Positions 47,266-58,726 of a DNA stretch of 64,000 nt are shown piece after piece. Under the pieces are notes generated by a model that searched no databases, had not been told where the DNA came from, and saw only the letters and a program-made list of their open reading frames with translations. The translations under genes were made by a program, and so were the position numbers. Source of the DNA: Glycocaulis abyssi (GTDB taxonomy: Bacteria; Pseudomonadota; Alphaproteobacteria; Caulobacterales; Maricaulaceae); assembly GCF_041429775.1 (NCBI RefSeq), contig NZ_CP163421.1, positions 930,001 to 994,000 on the forward strand, written 5' to 3'. The stretch's first letter is position 1, and every line of letters begins with the position of its first letter.

Positions 47266-47300
47266 ACGAAAAAGGCCCCGTCCTGACCGAACGGGGCCTT
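47266..47300 (-). terminator. Rho-independent terminator of the porin gene
   Basis: On the minus strand AAGGCCCCGT pairs with ACGGGGCCTT around a 9-nt loop, followed by TTTCG. It lies 24 bp past the porin stop codon. Confidence 0.85.
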
Positions 47301-47323
47301 CATGCACGTCTTGAAAAGCCAGC

Positions 47324-48628
47324 CTAGAACGGCGCGCTCAGCATCACATAGCCATAGACCGGGTCAGAGCTGGCAGCAGCACCGGGAGCGGTGCGGGCAA
47401 ACTCACCGCGGAACAGCACCATCGTACCGGCTTCGATCTGCAACCGGTCAGGCTTCAGCCAATAGGTGCCGCGCACTTCAGCCAGCGTACCGATACGGCT
47501 GCCGGACTGGCCGACCGTATCGCGCAGGCCCGCCACACGCCAGCGGTCCGTGTCCGAGGCCAGACGCGATTCCTGTACCTGGACCACAATCGCCGCCGGA
47601 CCTTCACGCAGATCAAGGCGCGGGCCGAACGCGATCAGGTTTTCGCGGAAATGGGTGAAGGACAGCCCCGTCGTGCCGAAATCGCCCCGGCGGCCGCCAA
47701 ACATCGGGTTGAACCGGTTCCAGCGCGCATCTGCCGGATTGTCATCGCCAGTGGCGTAGACGAGCTGCGCGGACAGGCGCGGGCTCCAGGCCGCATCGAA
47801 GGTGTAGCCGGCGGCGGCGTGGGCCGACCAGGCGCGCACATCCAGCGTATTGCCGCCCACAGGCTGGTCGCCCGTCTGGCCCATGATCTCCAGATCGAAA
47901 TCATACTGACCAGCCGCGCGCGGACGGGTCAGGCGCAGGCCCGGCGTGAGCAGATCCGCGCCATTCTCCTCGTTCAGGCCGAACAGATAGGCTTCAAGGC
48001 GCAGATTGTTTGGAAGCCCCGTGCGGGTGAGATGCACGCCCCAGAAGCGCGTGCCCCATTCAGCTTCGTCAATCTGGGCTGTGTTGTTTTCCAGCGCATT
48101 GCGGTCACCGGGGCGGATACGCACCGGCGCGGTGTAGAACACGTCGGCTGCCCAGTTTTCCGCCGGAGAGAAGCGTGCGCGCACGCCTTCAAAATTGTTC
48201 GGCGAGTTGCGGAAGCCCTGCTCGGTCGCCAGACGGCCCGAACCGGCATTCATCACGAAACGGCCGGCCTGGATCGTGCCGCCCTCCACGGGAATGCGCA
48301 CATACGCCTGTAAAAGCTCGGCAGCGTTCACCGAACCGTTGGGGATGACCGAACCGCTATCGGTCAGCCAGGCGCGCGCGTCGAGGAATTCACCGCCGAA
48401 GACGACGCGCCCCGCATCATACTCACCGTGAATGCGCACGCGGCTGGAGAGCATCTGGTCAGAGCCCTCACTGCCCGCACGGAAAAGATCGCTCAGCGAT
48501 TCATAGCGGATGCGGGCAGAGCCCTTGAGCGTGAAGGGCGAAACGCCTTCATCAGAGGCCGCGGCCACGGCCGGAGCGGATACAGTCATCATCAGGCCGG
48601 AAAGGCCGGCAACAAGAAAACGTTTCAT
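47324..48628 (-). CDS. Alginate-export-type outer-membrane porin, paralogue 1
   Basis: A 434-residue outer-membrane beta-barrel. A signal peptide covers about residues 1-24 (ending APAVAAA). The barrel shows amphipathic strands such as FTLKGSARIRYESLSDLF, YDFDLEIMGQTG and LVYATGDDNPADARWNRFNPMFGG, and ends in YGYVMLSAPF with the terminal Phe. This matches the AlgE/alginate-export family, whose members carry diverse substrates. It is paralogous to the next upstream gene, in tandem. A terminator follows. The substrate is unknown. Confidence 0.82.
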   Translation of the reverse strand: MKRFLVAGLSGLMMTVSAPAVAAASDEGVSPFTLKGSARIRYESLSDLFRAGSEGSDQMLSSRVRIHGEYDAGRVVFGGEFLDARAWLTDSGSVIPNGSVNAAELLQAYVRIPVEGGTIQAGRFVMNAGSGRLATEQGFRNSPNNFEGVRARFSPAENWAADVFYTAPVRIRPGDRNALENNTAQIDEAEWGTRFWGVHLTRTGLPNNLRLEAYLFGLNEENGADLLTPGLRLTRPRAAGQYDFDLEIMGQTGDQPVGGNTLDVRAWSAHAAAGYTFDAAWSPRLSAQLVYATGDDNPADARWNRFNPMFGGRRGDFGTTGLSFTHFRENLIAFGPRLDLREGPAAIVVQVQESRLASDTDRWRVAGLRDTVGQSGSRIGTLAEVRGTYWLKPDRLQIEAGTMVLFRGEFARTAPGAAASSDPVYGYVMLSAPF

Positions 48629-48724
48629 GGAACACCCGGAAGAGAGGAACAAATCGGGTGCCAATACACGCCAGAAAGTTGACTTTACGCTTAACCATGT
48701 TGCGCAAGGCGCGAACAGACGGCG

Positions 48725-50065
48725 CTAGAACCGCGTGGAGACCGCCAGATAACCGTAAACCGGATTGGCGGCATCCGGAGCGCCGGGCGCCTCGCGCGCG
48801 AACCGGCCCTTTAGAAGCGTCGCGGCGCCAAACTCGATATCGAGCCTGCGCTCAGGCAGGGCGCGCCAGCGCACGCGTGCATCCACCACCTGCCCCACAT
48901 GACGGCCAGAGGCACCTGTTTCATCGCGTAGACGCCCGCGCACCCACTGGTCGGTTGCCGAAGCCAGACGCACATCCTGCACCAGCAGATGGGCCCTCAC
49001 CGGCCCCTCACGTACCTGCAGGCGCGCGCCGGTGATAATCATGTTCTGGCGCGATAGCGGGCCGAAAATGCCGGTATGGCCGAAATCGCTGCCCCGCCCG
49101 CCAAACAGCGGATTGAACCGGTTCCACTCCCCGTCCCCCGCCACATCATCGCCGCTGGCCCAGGCCGTCTGCACGGAGAGGCGCGGCGCCCAGCGTGTAT
49201 CGAAGGTGTAGCCGGCTGCAATATGGGTACTCGCCGCGCGCACATCCTCGCGCACGCCGCCAGTAACGGCATGACCCGTCTGGCCGATCAGCTCTGCCTC
49301 GAAATCGGCCCGGCCCGGCGCCGCTTCACGCCACAGCCTTGCGCCCGGCGTGTAAAGCCGCGTGCCATCGGCCCGGTCCAGCACAAAGAGATAGGCTTGC
49401 GCATTGAGGTTCTCAGCCAAGCCGGTGCGGGTGAGATGCGCGCCCATGAAGCGCGTGTCCCAGTCGGCGCGGTCAAACCCTTGGGCATTGCGGCGCAGAC
49501 TCGCCTGATCGGACGGGCGGCGCTCCACCGGCGCGGTGACAAAGCCCAGAAACTGCCAGTTCTCACCCGGAGAAACGTGCAGCTGCACGCCTTCAAAATT
49601 GTCCGGCACGTTGGAAAACGAGCTGGCATCGGCAAGCCGCTTCGACCCTATCGGCATGATGAAGCGCCCGGCGCGCACGCTCACCCGCTCGCCCAGCGGA
49701 AGATCAAGATAAGCCTGGTAGATATCGAGCGCGTTGACGGCGCTGGTGGCGACAATCGAGCCATCATCAGCCAACGCGCCGCGCGCATCGATCAGCTCCA
49801 CCACGCCCGTTGCCTGCCCCATCCGGGCATCGGCGCGCAAGAATATCTGGCTGGACAGGAACTGGTCAGAGCCCTCCAGCCCGGCCCGGAAGGGCGCGCT
49901 GACCGTCTCGTAGCGCACCCGGACAGAGCCGGAGAAATTCACCTCGAAATCTGGTGCTTGAGCCTGCGGAGCCGATGCGTCCTCCGCCAGCGCCATGGCC
50001 TGGCCGGCAGCAATCACAAACGCGCCCGCCAGGGCGGTGAGCCATCGTCCCGGTCTGGTCTGCAT
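48725..50065 (-). CDS. Alginate-export-type outer-membrane porin, paralogue 2
   Basis: A 446-residue barrel clearly related to the adjacent gene: FEVNFSGSVRVRYETVS, the WNRFNPLFGGRGSDFG loop and VRAGRFIMPIGSKRLAD correspond to segments of the first copy. A signal peptide covers about residues 1-27 and the protein ends YGYLAVSTRF. The gene order suggests a duplication, followed by divergence. Upstream (50096-50124) there is a Pho-box-like direct repeat. Both genes could be expressed from one promoter, as only 96 bp separate them. Confidence 0.82.
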   Translation of the reverse strand: MQTRPGRWLTALAGAFVIAAGQAMALAEDASAPQAQAPDFEVNFSGSVRVRYETVSAPFRAGLEGSDQFLSSQIFLRADARMGQATGVVELIDARGALADDGSIVATSAVNALDIYQAYLDLPLGERVSVRAGRFIMPIGSKRLADASSFSNVPDNFEGVQLHVSPGENWQFLGFVTAPVERRPSDQASLRRNAQGFDRADWDTRFMGAHLTRTGLAENLNAQAYLFVLDRADGTRLYTPGARLWREAAPGRADFEAELIGQTGHAVTGGVREDVRAASTHIAAGYTFDTRWAPRLSVQTAWASGDDVAGDGEWNRFNPLFGGRGSDFGHTGIFGPLSRQNMIITGARLQVREGPVRAHLLVQDVRLASATDQWVRGRLRDETGASGRHVGQVVDARVRWRALPERRLDIEFGAATLLKGRFAREAPGAPDAANPVYGYLAVSTRF

Positions 50066-50095
50066 GTCGCCTGTCCCGCTGCCAGACGGCCCGCG

Positions 50096-50124
50096 CTGTT
50101 ACAAAAACATCGCAAAACCGTCAC
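50096..50124 (-). promoter_or_regulatory. Pho-box-like direct repeat 5' of the second porin gene
   Basis: CTGTTAC at 50096 and CCGTCAC at 50118 are spaced by exactly 22 bp (two 11-bp PhoB repeat periods). The middle repeat at 50107 is poor. It lies about 30-60 bp upstream of the ATG at 50065. This is a weak match. Confidence 0.25.
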
Positions 50125-50255
50125 AAACGGAACCCGCACTAACGCAATCACAGACAGGGTCAAGCCCGGTGGTCAGAACACGGAAGGTTGACCCGCAGCG
50201 GCCAGGGGCAGACTGCGGGCGGTAGAAAACGTTGGCGTAAAAGGCGCGGGCCGGC

Positions 50256-51308
50256 TCAGTGCAGGCCGAGGAAAGTAAAGGCCGGGGCCGGTTCAAACTG
50301 TCCGGACACCTCGCCCGAGAAGGTACGGGCCTGATCGGGGCCCAGCATCAGGGCTCTCGCCCCGCTCCCTTCGGCGAAATCTATCCGCTTGAGATCTACC
50401 CAGAACACGTTCGGCGACAGGGCGGATTCAAAATAATAGAGCTGGTCCTTGTGATCGACGAGCGTGCGCCAGCGCGTGGACGAGATATTGGGCTGGTCCT
50501 CGGTTGTGATCCCGTAGGGAACCGACACATTGCGGATCACGCCAAACATGCTGGCCGTCGCATCGCGCCGGTCCTCAGTCTGCGGAATCGCGTTCACGTA
50601 GAAGCTGGCGCGGGCGAACCTGTCAGCGGTCCGGTTCGTCCCCGGCAGCATGACCGTACCGCCAATCTCGCTCCAGTACTCGGCCAGCGCCAATTGCCGG
50701 TCGAAGGTTGGCGAGTTGGTCATCACCTGATAGTCGCGGCTATGATGAATAATGAGCTCGCCGCCGACATACTCGAAAATCGCGCTATCGCCTGTGGCAT
50801 CCGACATTGAAAGATGAAGCGTCGCCAGCCGGTCTTCGCCCGGCATGGCATCACTGACCACCACATATTCCCCGCGCCGCGCGTCCTCGACGGCCTCGGC
50901 CACGGTGGCAAAATTGTCGAGCATGTATTGCGCCCACAACGAGATCGCGAGACCGGGCGCGCCGGTGCCATCCCACTGCGCATATTCCGATTCAACAAGC
51001 CAGAGCAGGTTGGCCGACAGACCGGCCTCGTTAAGGCCATCCGCGCTGGCAATGTCGTAGGCAGTCGCAACGACGCTGCCATAGCGCGCGGTCCATTGCA
51101 GGGAGTTGTCGCCGGTCTCGCCATTGCGCTCCACACCGCGCGGCAGGATCCAGAGATTGCTGCCAATATCGGTGCGCCAGTCCATGGAGCGGGCCGTGAT
51201 GATGCGCCCTTCAGGCCCCAGATAGACCACGCGGGTGCACGCTTCGGCCGCCGCCACACCAAAAGCCAGCATGGCCGCGCCGGCCAGTGCCTTGAGTTTC
51301 AGTTTCAT
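50256..51308 (-). CDS. Exported linear amide C-N hydrolase (choloylglycine hydrolase family)
   Basis: A 350-residue Ntn-hydrolase related to bile-salt hydrolase and penicillin V acylase. A signal peptide ends AEA and the following Cys24 (CTRVVYLG) would become the N-terminal nucleophile after cleavage. Other active-site elements are ARSMDW, TNSPTFDRQLA and the Arg in TADRFARA. It should hydrolyse an N-acyl amide, possibly acyl-homoserine lactone-like or peptide-like, in the periplasm. GGAGGG lies 7 nt before the ATG. It is next to the two porin genes on the same strand, at a distance of 190 bp. Confidence 0.88.
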   Translation of the reverse strand: MKLKLKALAGAAMLAFGVAAAEACTRVVYLGPEGRIITARSMDWRTDIGSNLWILPRGVERNGETGDNSLQWTARYGSVVATAYDIASADGLNEAGLSANLLWLVESEYAQWDGTGAPGLAISLWAQYMLDNFATVAEAVEDARRGEYVVVSDAMPGEDRLATLHLSMSDATGDSAIFEYVGGELIIHHSRDYQVMTNSPTFDRQLALAEYWSEIGGTVMLPGTNRTADRFARASFYVNAIPQTEDRRDATASMFGVIRNVSVPYGITTEDQPNISSTRWRTLVDHKDQLYYFESALSPNVFWVDLKRIDFAEGSGARALMLGPDQARTFSGEVSGQFEPAPAFTFLGLH

Positions 51309-51430
51309 GTCTTGACCCTCCGCCCCGACAGACGACCCTAAACCTAAGAGTCAAACTAGTGCTGTGGCAGGCCAAGGCAACGTGAATTCAGGGTTTGGTT
51401 ACCAGAAACCGAACCTCACCAACCCCGCCT

Positions 51431-52798
51431 CTATTCCGCAGCCTCTCGCATCACCGCAGCGGGCTTTAGCGCATCGGCAATCTGGAACGCCATTTCAAGG
51501 GCTTGATCGGCATTCAGACGCGGATCGCAATGGGTGTGGTAGCGGCTGGAAAGGTCAGCTTCGGACAGATGCCCTGCCCCGCCCACGCACTCGGTCACGT
51601 CCTGTCCGGTCATCTCGAAATGCACGCCGCCGGGCTCCGCACCCTCGCTGCGCACCACCTCGATAAAGCTCTTGAGCTCGGAGAGGATGTGGTCGAACGC
51701 CCTTGTTTTATAACCGTTTCCTGCCTTGATCGTATTACCGTGCATCGGGTCGCAAGACCAGACAACATTGCGCCCCTCGGCCACGACCTTGCGCACCAGG
51801 GGCGGCAGGCCCTTCTCGACCTTGCCAGCGCCCATGCGGGCATAGAGCACAAGGCGGCCTGCCTCGTTACGTGGGTTAAGAATGTCAATAAGTTCAATGA
51901 GTTCGTCCGGATCGAGCGTCGGGCCGCATTTGAGCCCGATCGGGTTTTCAACCCCGCGGCAATACTCGATATGCGCCCCGTCCGGCTGGCGGGTTCTATC
52001 CCCGATCCAGATCAGGTGGGCAGACGTGCCATACCAGCGCCCGGACTGCGTCTCCATCCGGGTCATCGCCTCCTCGAACGGCAGGTGCAGCGCTTCGTGA
52101 GACGTATAAAAATCAACACCTTCCAGCGAGGGCGCAGCATCGGCTGTCACCCCGCAAGCGCGCATGAAGGACAGCGCCTCGGTGATGCGGTCGGCGTATT
52201 CCTGATAGCGCTCGCCGGCCGGACTATCCGACAGGAAGTCCAGCGTCCACTGGTGCACATTGTGCAGATCGGCATAGCCGCCAGAGGCCAGGGCGCGCAG
52301 GAGATTGAGCGTCGAAGCCGACTGGTCATAGGCGCGCACCAGCCGCGCCGGATCAGGCACGCGCCCCTCCGGTGTGAACGCCATATCATTAATGGAATCA
52401 CCGCGATAGGACGGCAACTCAATGCCGTCTATCACCTCGGTATCGCTGGAGCGCGGCTTGGAGAACTGGCCGGCTATCCGCCCGACTTTGACCACCGGTT
52501 TTGCAGCTGCGAAGGTCATCACCACCGCCATCTGCAAAAGCACGCGGAATGTATCGCGCACATTTCCGGCGGAGAACTCCTTGAAACTTTCCGCGCAATC
52601 CCCGCCCTGCAGCAGGAATGCCTGGCCCGAGGCGACATTGGCCAGCTGGCGGCGCAAGCGGCGTATCTCGCCGGCAAACACCAGCGGGGGACGGCGCGAC
52701 AGCTCCGCCTCGACCGCTGCCAGCGCGGCCGCGTCAGGATAGTTCGGCAGCTGCAGAGCGGTCTTCGATCTCCAGCTTGACGGGTTCCATCCACTCAT
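51431..52798 (-). CDS. aroG: Class II DAHP synthase
   Basis: A 455-residue enzyme that condenses phosphoenolpyruvate with erythrose 4-phosphate, the first step of aromatic amino-acid synthesis. It is of the plant/mycobacterial type [45 protein letters not shown] and [14 protein letters not shown]. Cys in GGDCAES and His in PMHGN are metal ligands. It starts 4 bp after the gor stop and probably shares its transcript. Confidence 0.94.
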   Translation of the reverse strand: MSGWNPSSWRSKTALQLPNYPDAAALAAVEAELSRRPPLVFAGEIRRLRRQLANVASGQAFLLQGGDCAESFKEFSAGNVRDTFRVLLQMAVVMTFAAAKPVVKVGRIAGQFSKPRSSDTEVIDGIELPSYRGDSINDMAFTPEGRVPDPARLVRAYDQSASTLNLLRALASGGYADLHNVHQWTLDFLSDSPAGERYQEYADRITEALSFMRACGVTADAAPSLEGVDFYTSHEALHLPFEEAMTRMETQSGRWYGTSAHLIWIGDRTRQPDGAHIEYCRGVENPIGLKCGPTLDPDELIELIDILNPRNEAGRLVLYARMGAGKVEKGLPPLVRKVVAEGRNVVWSCDPMHGNTIKAGNGYKTRAFDHILSELKSFIEVVRSEGAEPGGVHFEMTGQDVTECVGGAGHLSEADLSSRYHTHCDPRLNADQALEMAFQIADALKPAAVMREAAE

Positions 52799-52802
52799 GG
52801 CG

Positions 52803-54185
52803 CTACACTTTCAGTTCGGGCGGGGTCCATTTTTCCCGCATGGTTACAAGCTCTTCGGCGACGGTTGGATGCACCGCGCAGGTGGCATCAAACTGCGCCT
52901 TGGTCAGCCCGGCCTTTACGGCAATGCCGACAGCCTGGATGATCTCGGGCGCATCATCGCCTACAATATGCACGCCGAGAACCCTCTCCGTACCGCGCTG
53001 CACAATGATCTTCATCAGCATGCGCTCCGGGTTCGGCCCCAGCATGCCCTTCATTGGCCGGAAAACGCTTTTATAAACATCGACATCGCCAAATTCGGCG
53101 CGGGCCTCAGCCTCGCTCAAACCCACCGTGCCGACGGGCGGCTGGGTGAAGACGGCGCTGGCGATATTGGCGTGGTCATAGGCGGTTGGATTGTCACCAA
53201 AAGCGGTCTCGGCAAAGCAGATCGCCTCGCGGATGGCCACCGGCGTCAAATTCACCCGGTCGGTCACATCGCCCACCGCATAGATGTGAGGCACGTTGGT
53301 GCGCGAGTACTCATCCACTTTCACCACGCCGCGCGCGCCGGTCTCTACGCCGGCCTTCTCCAGGCCCAGCCCCTTGGTGTGCGGATCACGGCCAATCGCG
53401 AAAACCACCTCATCTACAACGACTTGGTCGCCATTCTTCAGATGTGCCGTCCTGGTACCATCGCCATTATCGGCAATCTTTTCAAACACGGTGTGGGTGA
53501 TGACGCGCACGCCGGCGGCTTTCAGCCCCTCATGGACGAACTCGCGCACATCGTTGTCAAACCCGCGAAGCACCGTATCGCCGCGATAGACCAGCGTCAC
53601 CTCAACGCCCATCCCGGCGAAGACTTGCGCAAACTCGCACGCGATATAGCCGCCGCCCGCGATCAGCATGGATTTGGGCAGGCGTTTCAGGTGGAAGAGC
53701 TCATCGGAGGTGATAGCGACCTCAGCCCCCTCCAGCCCCTCATGCACATTGGGTCTTCCCCCAGTTGCGATGAGGATAGTTTTTGCGCTTATCCGCCGTC
53801 CGGAGGGTTGGAGCTCCAGGGTGTGGTCATCGATGAATTCGGCGCGCTCGGAGATCAGTTCCACGCCCGCATTGGCCAAATTCTTCGCATAAATGCCGGA
53901 TAGTCTGTCCACCTCCGCATTCATCGCGTCGCGGAATTTCGGCCAGTCAAATTGCGGGCGTTCAACGCTCCAGCCATACCCCTTCGCCAGCTCGAATTGC
54001 TTTTTGAAGCCAGAGGCATAGACCATGAACTTCTTCGGCACGCAGCCGCGTATCACGCAGGTGCCGCCGGGCCGGTGTTCCTCGGCGACGGCCACTTTAT
54101 GCCCCTTCATGGCCACCAGGCGCGAGGCTCTTACCCCGCCTGAACCGGCCCCGATGGTGAAGAGATCATAGTCGAAATCGGCCAT
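52803..54185 (-). CDS. gor: Glutathione reductase
   Basis: A 460-residue FAD-dependent disulfide reductase. The redox-active disulfide is Cys43-Cys48 in [13 protein letters not shown]. The FAD motif is [13 protein letters not shown] and the NAD(P) motif is [19 protein letters not shown]. The C-terminal catalytic pair His439 and Glu444 is in HPTVAEELV. It maintains reduced glutathione with NADPH. Tandem 18-bp repeats lie just upstream (54197-54258). Confidence 0.94.
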   Translation of the reverse strand: MADFDYDLFTIGAGSGGVRASRLVAMKGHKVAVAEEHRPGGTCVIRGCVPKKFMVYASGFKKQFELAKGYGWSVERPQFDWPKFRDAMNAEVDRLSGIYAKNLANAGVELISERAEFIDDHTLELQPSGRRISAKTILIATGGRPNVHEGLEGAEVAITSDELFHLKRLPKSMLIAGGGYIACEFAQVFAGMGVEVTLVYRGDTVLRGFDNDVREFVHEGLKAAGVRVITHTVFEKIADNGDGTRTAHLKNGDQVVVDEVVFAIGRDPHTKGLGLEKAGVETGARGVVKVDEYSRTNVPHIYAVGDVTDRVNLTPVAIREAICFAETAFGDNPTAYDHANIASAVFTQPPVGTVGLSEAEARAEFGDVDVYKSVFRPMKGMLGPNPERMLMKIIVQRGTERVLGVHIVGDDAPEIIQAVGIAVKAGLTKAQFDATCAVHPTVAEELVTMREKWTPPELKV

Positions 54186-54196
54186 GGGTATGAATG

Positions 54197-54258
54197 CCCC
54201 GTTTTATAGGTTCGAAAGCCCCGAAAGTGGGTACGCGCACCCCCGATTTATAGGTTCG
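54197..54258. promoter_or_regulatory. Two direct repeats upstream of gor
   Basis: CCCCGTTTTATAGGTTCG (54197-54214) and CCCCGATTTATAGGTTCG (54241-54258) are identical at 17 of 18 positions and start 44 bp apart. They lie 12 and 56 bp upstream of the gor start, which is on the minus strand. They may be binding sites or a short duplication. Confidence 0.45.
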
Positions 54259-54366
54259 TACGGCCCATTTTCACATGTGGCAAAACCGCCACAGAATGGG
54301 GGAGCGCCAGGGGACATGATTTATCCCCGCAATCTGTCCGCGCTTTGGGGTGGAGATGAAAATACC

Positions 54367-54860
54367 CTCGTCATTCCAGAAGCGGCGTCAGCCGCTATCT
54401 GGAACCCAGCTTTTCGCCTGAATGTCTGGGTTCCGGGTCTCGCCTGCGGCTCGCCCGGAATGACGAGGTGAGTAGGTCCTCGCCCTTAATCTCTGGATGC
54501 CCGCCTGCGCGGGCATGACGAGTTACGGGCGTTGGCTGCTTGGCCGGGGCCATATCTGTCGCCGCAGCTTGCTGGGCTTTATGGGTCTCCCGTCGGGGCG
54601 GGAGACCCCGGTGGAGAGGTCAGTGGTCAAGCTGGCAGGTCATTCGAGAAGGCAAACTCTCCGGGGTCTCCCGCCCCGACGGGAGACCCAGAAAAAGGTT
54701 GCCGACGCTTCCGCCCTTTTCGCGTTTCACCGGCGATAAGCCGGTGCCCAGTCCTTTTCTGGATCCCGGCTTCCGCCGGGAAAACGCCGGGTGTGAGTTT
54801 GAACTTTGAAGTCTTGGGTCTCCCGTCGGGGCGGGAGACCCCGGTGGAGAGGTCTACCGG
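54367..54860. repeat. Cluster of palindromic extragenic repeats between gor and typA
   Basis: The 785-bp gap before typA has no gene I can support. It contains a family C element (54367-54467), a GCCCGCCTGCGCGGGC hairpin with the same ATGACGAG end (about 54497-54523), three copies of a 39-bp family F element (54583-54621; inverted core 54661-54690; 54816-54854) whose core is GGGTCTCCCG/CGGGAGACCC, and a family G copy (54724-54790). Short reading frames here run through the repeats and are not genes. Confidence 0.75.
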
Positions 54861-54970
54861 CAAAAATGCAATCCCCTCCCCCTGCATCATCACTGGCCAT
54901 AAGGCCCGCCCGCCTGTATGAGGGCGCGCGAAAAGAACACTTAACTCCCCAAGACGTCAGGAACACCTCC

Positions 54971-56797
<1,827 letters not shown>

Positions 56798-56808
56798 TTT
56801 TTTGGGGT

Positions 56809-56880
56809 CGCAACGCGTCCGCGTTGCGATGTTCCGCGCACGAGCACGGGCGCGCGTTCGCGCTTGCGGCGCTGCGCGCC
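56809..56880. repeat. Family E repeat, copy 2
   Basis: CGCAACGCG/CGCGTTGCG hairpin (56809-56828), then GATGTTCCGCG, then the GC-rich palindrome GGGCGCGC ... GCGCGCC (56848-56880). The same modules are at 37746-37894 in swapped order. Confidence 0.65.
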
Positions 56881-56892
56881 GAAATCCCTTTC

Positions 56893-56990
56893 CTCGTCAT
56901 TCCGGGCGAGCGATGAGCGAGACCCGGAACCCAGTTTTTTTTGAATATGCTGGGTTCCGGATAAGCGCTTCGCGCTTTCCGGAATGACGA
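56893..56990. repeat. Family C palindromic element
   Basis: It begins CTCGTCATTCCGGGCGAG and ends CCGGAATGACGA, with GGAACCCAG and CTGGGTTCC in the middle. The same plan occurs at 54367-54467; only one arm is left at 8001-8018. It separates convergent typA and queA. Confidence 0.8.
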
Positions 56991-57000
56991 AGTCAGAGGG

Positions 57001-58065
57001 CTAACCCCGCTCGATCAGGCACGCGTCGCCATAGGAAAAGAAGCGGTAATTCTGCTCAATCGCGTGCGAATAGGCGGTGCGCATCACATCCAGCCTCGCC
57101 AGCGCGCTGACCAGCATGAAAAGGGTGGACTTTGGCAGGTGGAAATTGGTCAGCAGCGCCTCGGTTACCCGGAACGAATAGCCCGGCGTGATGAAGATAG
57201 CCGTTTCGGCGCTGCCCGCCCTCACCCGGCCCTCACGGTCGGCTGCGCTTTCCAGCGTGCGCAGCGCCGTGGTGCCGACCGGGATGATGCGCCGACCCTG
57301 ATCCCGCGCGGTATTGATGGCCGTCGCGGCCTCCTCGCTGATCTCATACCATTCAGCATGCATGATATGCTCTGTGACGTTCTCCGTCTTCACCGGCAGG
57401 AAGGTGCCTGCGCCCACGTGAAGGGTCAGCTGGGTCGTCGCCACGCCCCTCGCCTCCAGCGCGGCGAACAAGCGGTCGGTGAAGTGCAATCCGGCGGTCG
57501 GCGCAGCGACAGAGCCCTTGCGGGCGGGGTCTGAGAACAATGTCTGGTAATCGGCGCGATCCTGAGCATCCGCACCGCGTTTCGAGGCGATGTAAGGGGG
57601 TAGTGGCGGGTTGCCCGCGCTTTCAAGTGCCACATCAAGCTCTGAGCCTGACACGTTGAATTGCATGGTGATATCGCCGCCATCGGACTTGGCGGTGACG
57701 ATGCCAGACAGGCCGCCACTGAAATGAAGTTCATCACCCTCGCGCACGCGCTTGGCGGGCCGGGCAAAGGCGCGCCAGCTGTCCTCGCTCACGCGGGTAT
57801 GCAGGTTCAGCTCGATGCGGGCCGGGCCGCCACCGCCAACCGCGCGCGCCGGCCGCTCCCCGGTCAGCGCCGCCGGGATGACGCTGGTATTGTTGAGCAC
57901 CAGCAGATCGCCGGGCTGCAACAGCGCTGGCAGGTCCAGCATGGTGTGATCGCCCAGCGCCCCGCCCTGGCCCACATGTAACAGGCGCGCCGCGTCCCTC
58001 GGCCGGGCGGGCCTCAGCGCAATGCGGTCCTCTGGCAGGTGGAAATCAAAGTCGGAGAGTTTCAT
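57001..58065 (-). CDS. queA: S-adenosylmethionine:tRNA ribosyltransferase-isomerase
   Basis: A 354-residue enzyme that transfers the ribosyl part of SAM to preQ1-modified tRNA to form epoxyqueuosine. Typical segments are LPEDRIALRPA near the start, LVLNNTSVIPAAL, PPYIASKR, GSVAAPTAGLHFT, HVGAGTFLPVKTE, EWYEISEE and TNFHLPKSTLFMLVSAL. No tgt gene is adjacent in this window. A family B element lies between it and the cyclophilin gene. Confidence 0.95.
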   Translation of the reverse strand: MKLSDFDFHLPEDRIALRPARPRDAARLLHVGQGGALGDHTMLDLPALLQPGDLLVLNNTSVIPAALTGERPARAVGGGGPARIELNLHTRVSEDSWRAFARPAKRVREGDELHFSGGLSGIVTAKSDGGDITMQFNVSGSELDVALESAGNPPLPPYIASKRGADAQDRADYQTLFSDPARKGSVAAPTAGLHFTDRLFAALEARGVATTQLTLHVGAGTFLPVKTENVTEHIMHAEWYEISEEAATAINTARDQGRRIIPVGTTALRTLESAADREGRVRAGSAETAIFITPGYSFRVTEALLTNFHLPKSTLFMLVSALARLDVMRTAYSHAIEQNYRFFSYGDACLIERG

Positions 58066-58079
58066 GGGGTGGCCGTGTC

Positions 58080-58209
58080 TTTTCCTCCCCCGTTTACGGG
58101 GGAGGTGTCAGCGTAGCTGACGGAGGGGGGGAGTATTTGTGCACCCCCCTCGCCCCTTTCAGGCGTTCGACGCTTCGCGTCTCACCCCGCCCGTAAACGG
58201 GGGGAGAAA
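58080..58209. repeat. MITE-like palindromic element (family B, copy 2)
   Basis: A 130-bp element with the same ends as 8021-8135 (TTTTCCTCCCCCGTTTACGG and, near the right end, CCGTAAACGGGGGGAGAAA). It contains GTCAGCGTAGCTGAC and a GACGCTTCGCGTC-like palindrome. It lies between queA and the cyclophilin gene. Confidence 0.8.
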
Positions 58210-58218
58210 CCGCCATTA

Positions 58219-58665
58219 CTACTGAACCGTCGCCTTCACGATCTTGCCCGGATTGCGGGGCGGTTCGCCCTTGGGCAGGGCGTCGACAAACTCCATGCCC
58301 TCTATCACCTCGCCCCAGACGGTGTAGCTATTGTCGAGATAGGGCACGGCATCCAGGCAGATGAAGAACTGGCTGTCGGCGGAATTGGGATCATTGGTGC
58401 GCGCCATCGACATGGTGCCGCGCACATGCGGCTCTGAATTGAACTCGGCCGGGATCTTGGTGCCAGACCCGCCCGTGCCGGTGCCGTTCGGGCAACCGCC
58501 CTGCGCGACGAAGCCATCAATCACGCGATGAAAGGTTACGCCATCATAAAAGCCGCTCTGCGCCAGTTCGGTAATGCGCGCGACATGCTTGGGGGCGAGA
58601 TCGGGGCGAAAGCGGATTTTCACATCACCCCCGGTGTCGAGGGTGAAAATGAGGGTGTCGGACAT
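58219..58665 (-). CDS. Cytoplasmic peptidyl-prolyl isomerase (cyclophilin)
   Basis: A 148-residue cyclophilin that speeds proline isomerisation during protein folding. Motifs are FHRVIDGFVAQGG (catalytic Arg and the FxxxQGG loop), MARTNDPNSADSQFFI and DNSYTVWGEVIEGM. No signal peptide is present, so it is the PpiB-type enzyme. GGAG lies 6 nt before the ATG. It lies 61 bp after the exported serine-hydrolase gene. Confidence 0.93.
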   Translation of the reverse strand: MSDTLIFTLDTGGDVKIRFRPDLAPKHVARITELAQSGFYDGVTFHRVIDGFVAQGGCPNGTGTGGSGTKIPAEFNSEPHVRGTMSMARTNDPNSADSQFFICLDAVPYLDNSYTVWGEVIEGMEFVDALPKGEPPRNPGKIVKATVQ

Positions 58666-58726
58666 GGGAGGCTCCGTTTCGGCAACAAGTGAGAGGGGCG
58701 GTTAAACCGCAAAAGAACAGGCGGGG

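Noticed and set aside
54197-54258. TTCGA-containing sequences suggesting a tRNA gene
   Set aside because: No cloverleaf can be drawn; the similarity is due to the direct repeats upstream of gor.
54497-54921. Several short open frames in the gap before typA
   Set aside because: They run through palindromic repeats, give Arg/Gly/Pro-rich products and lack ribosome sites.
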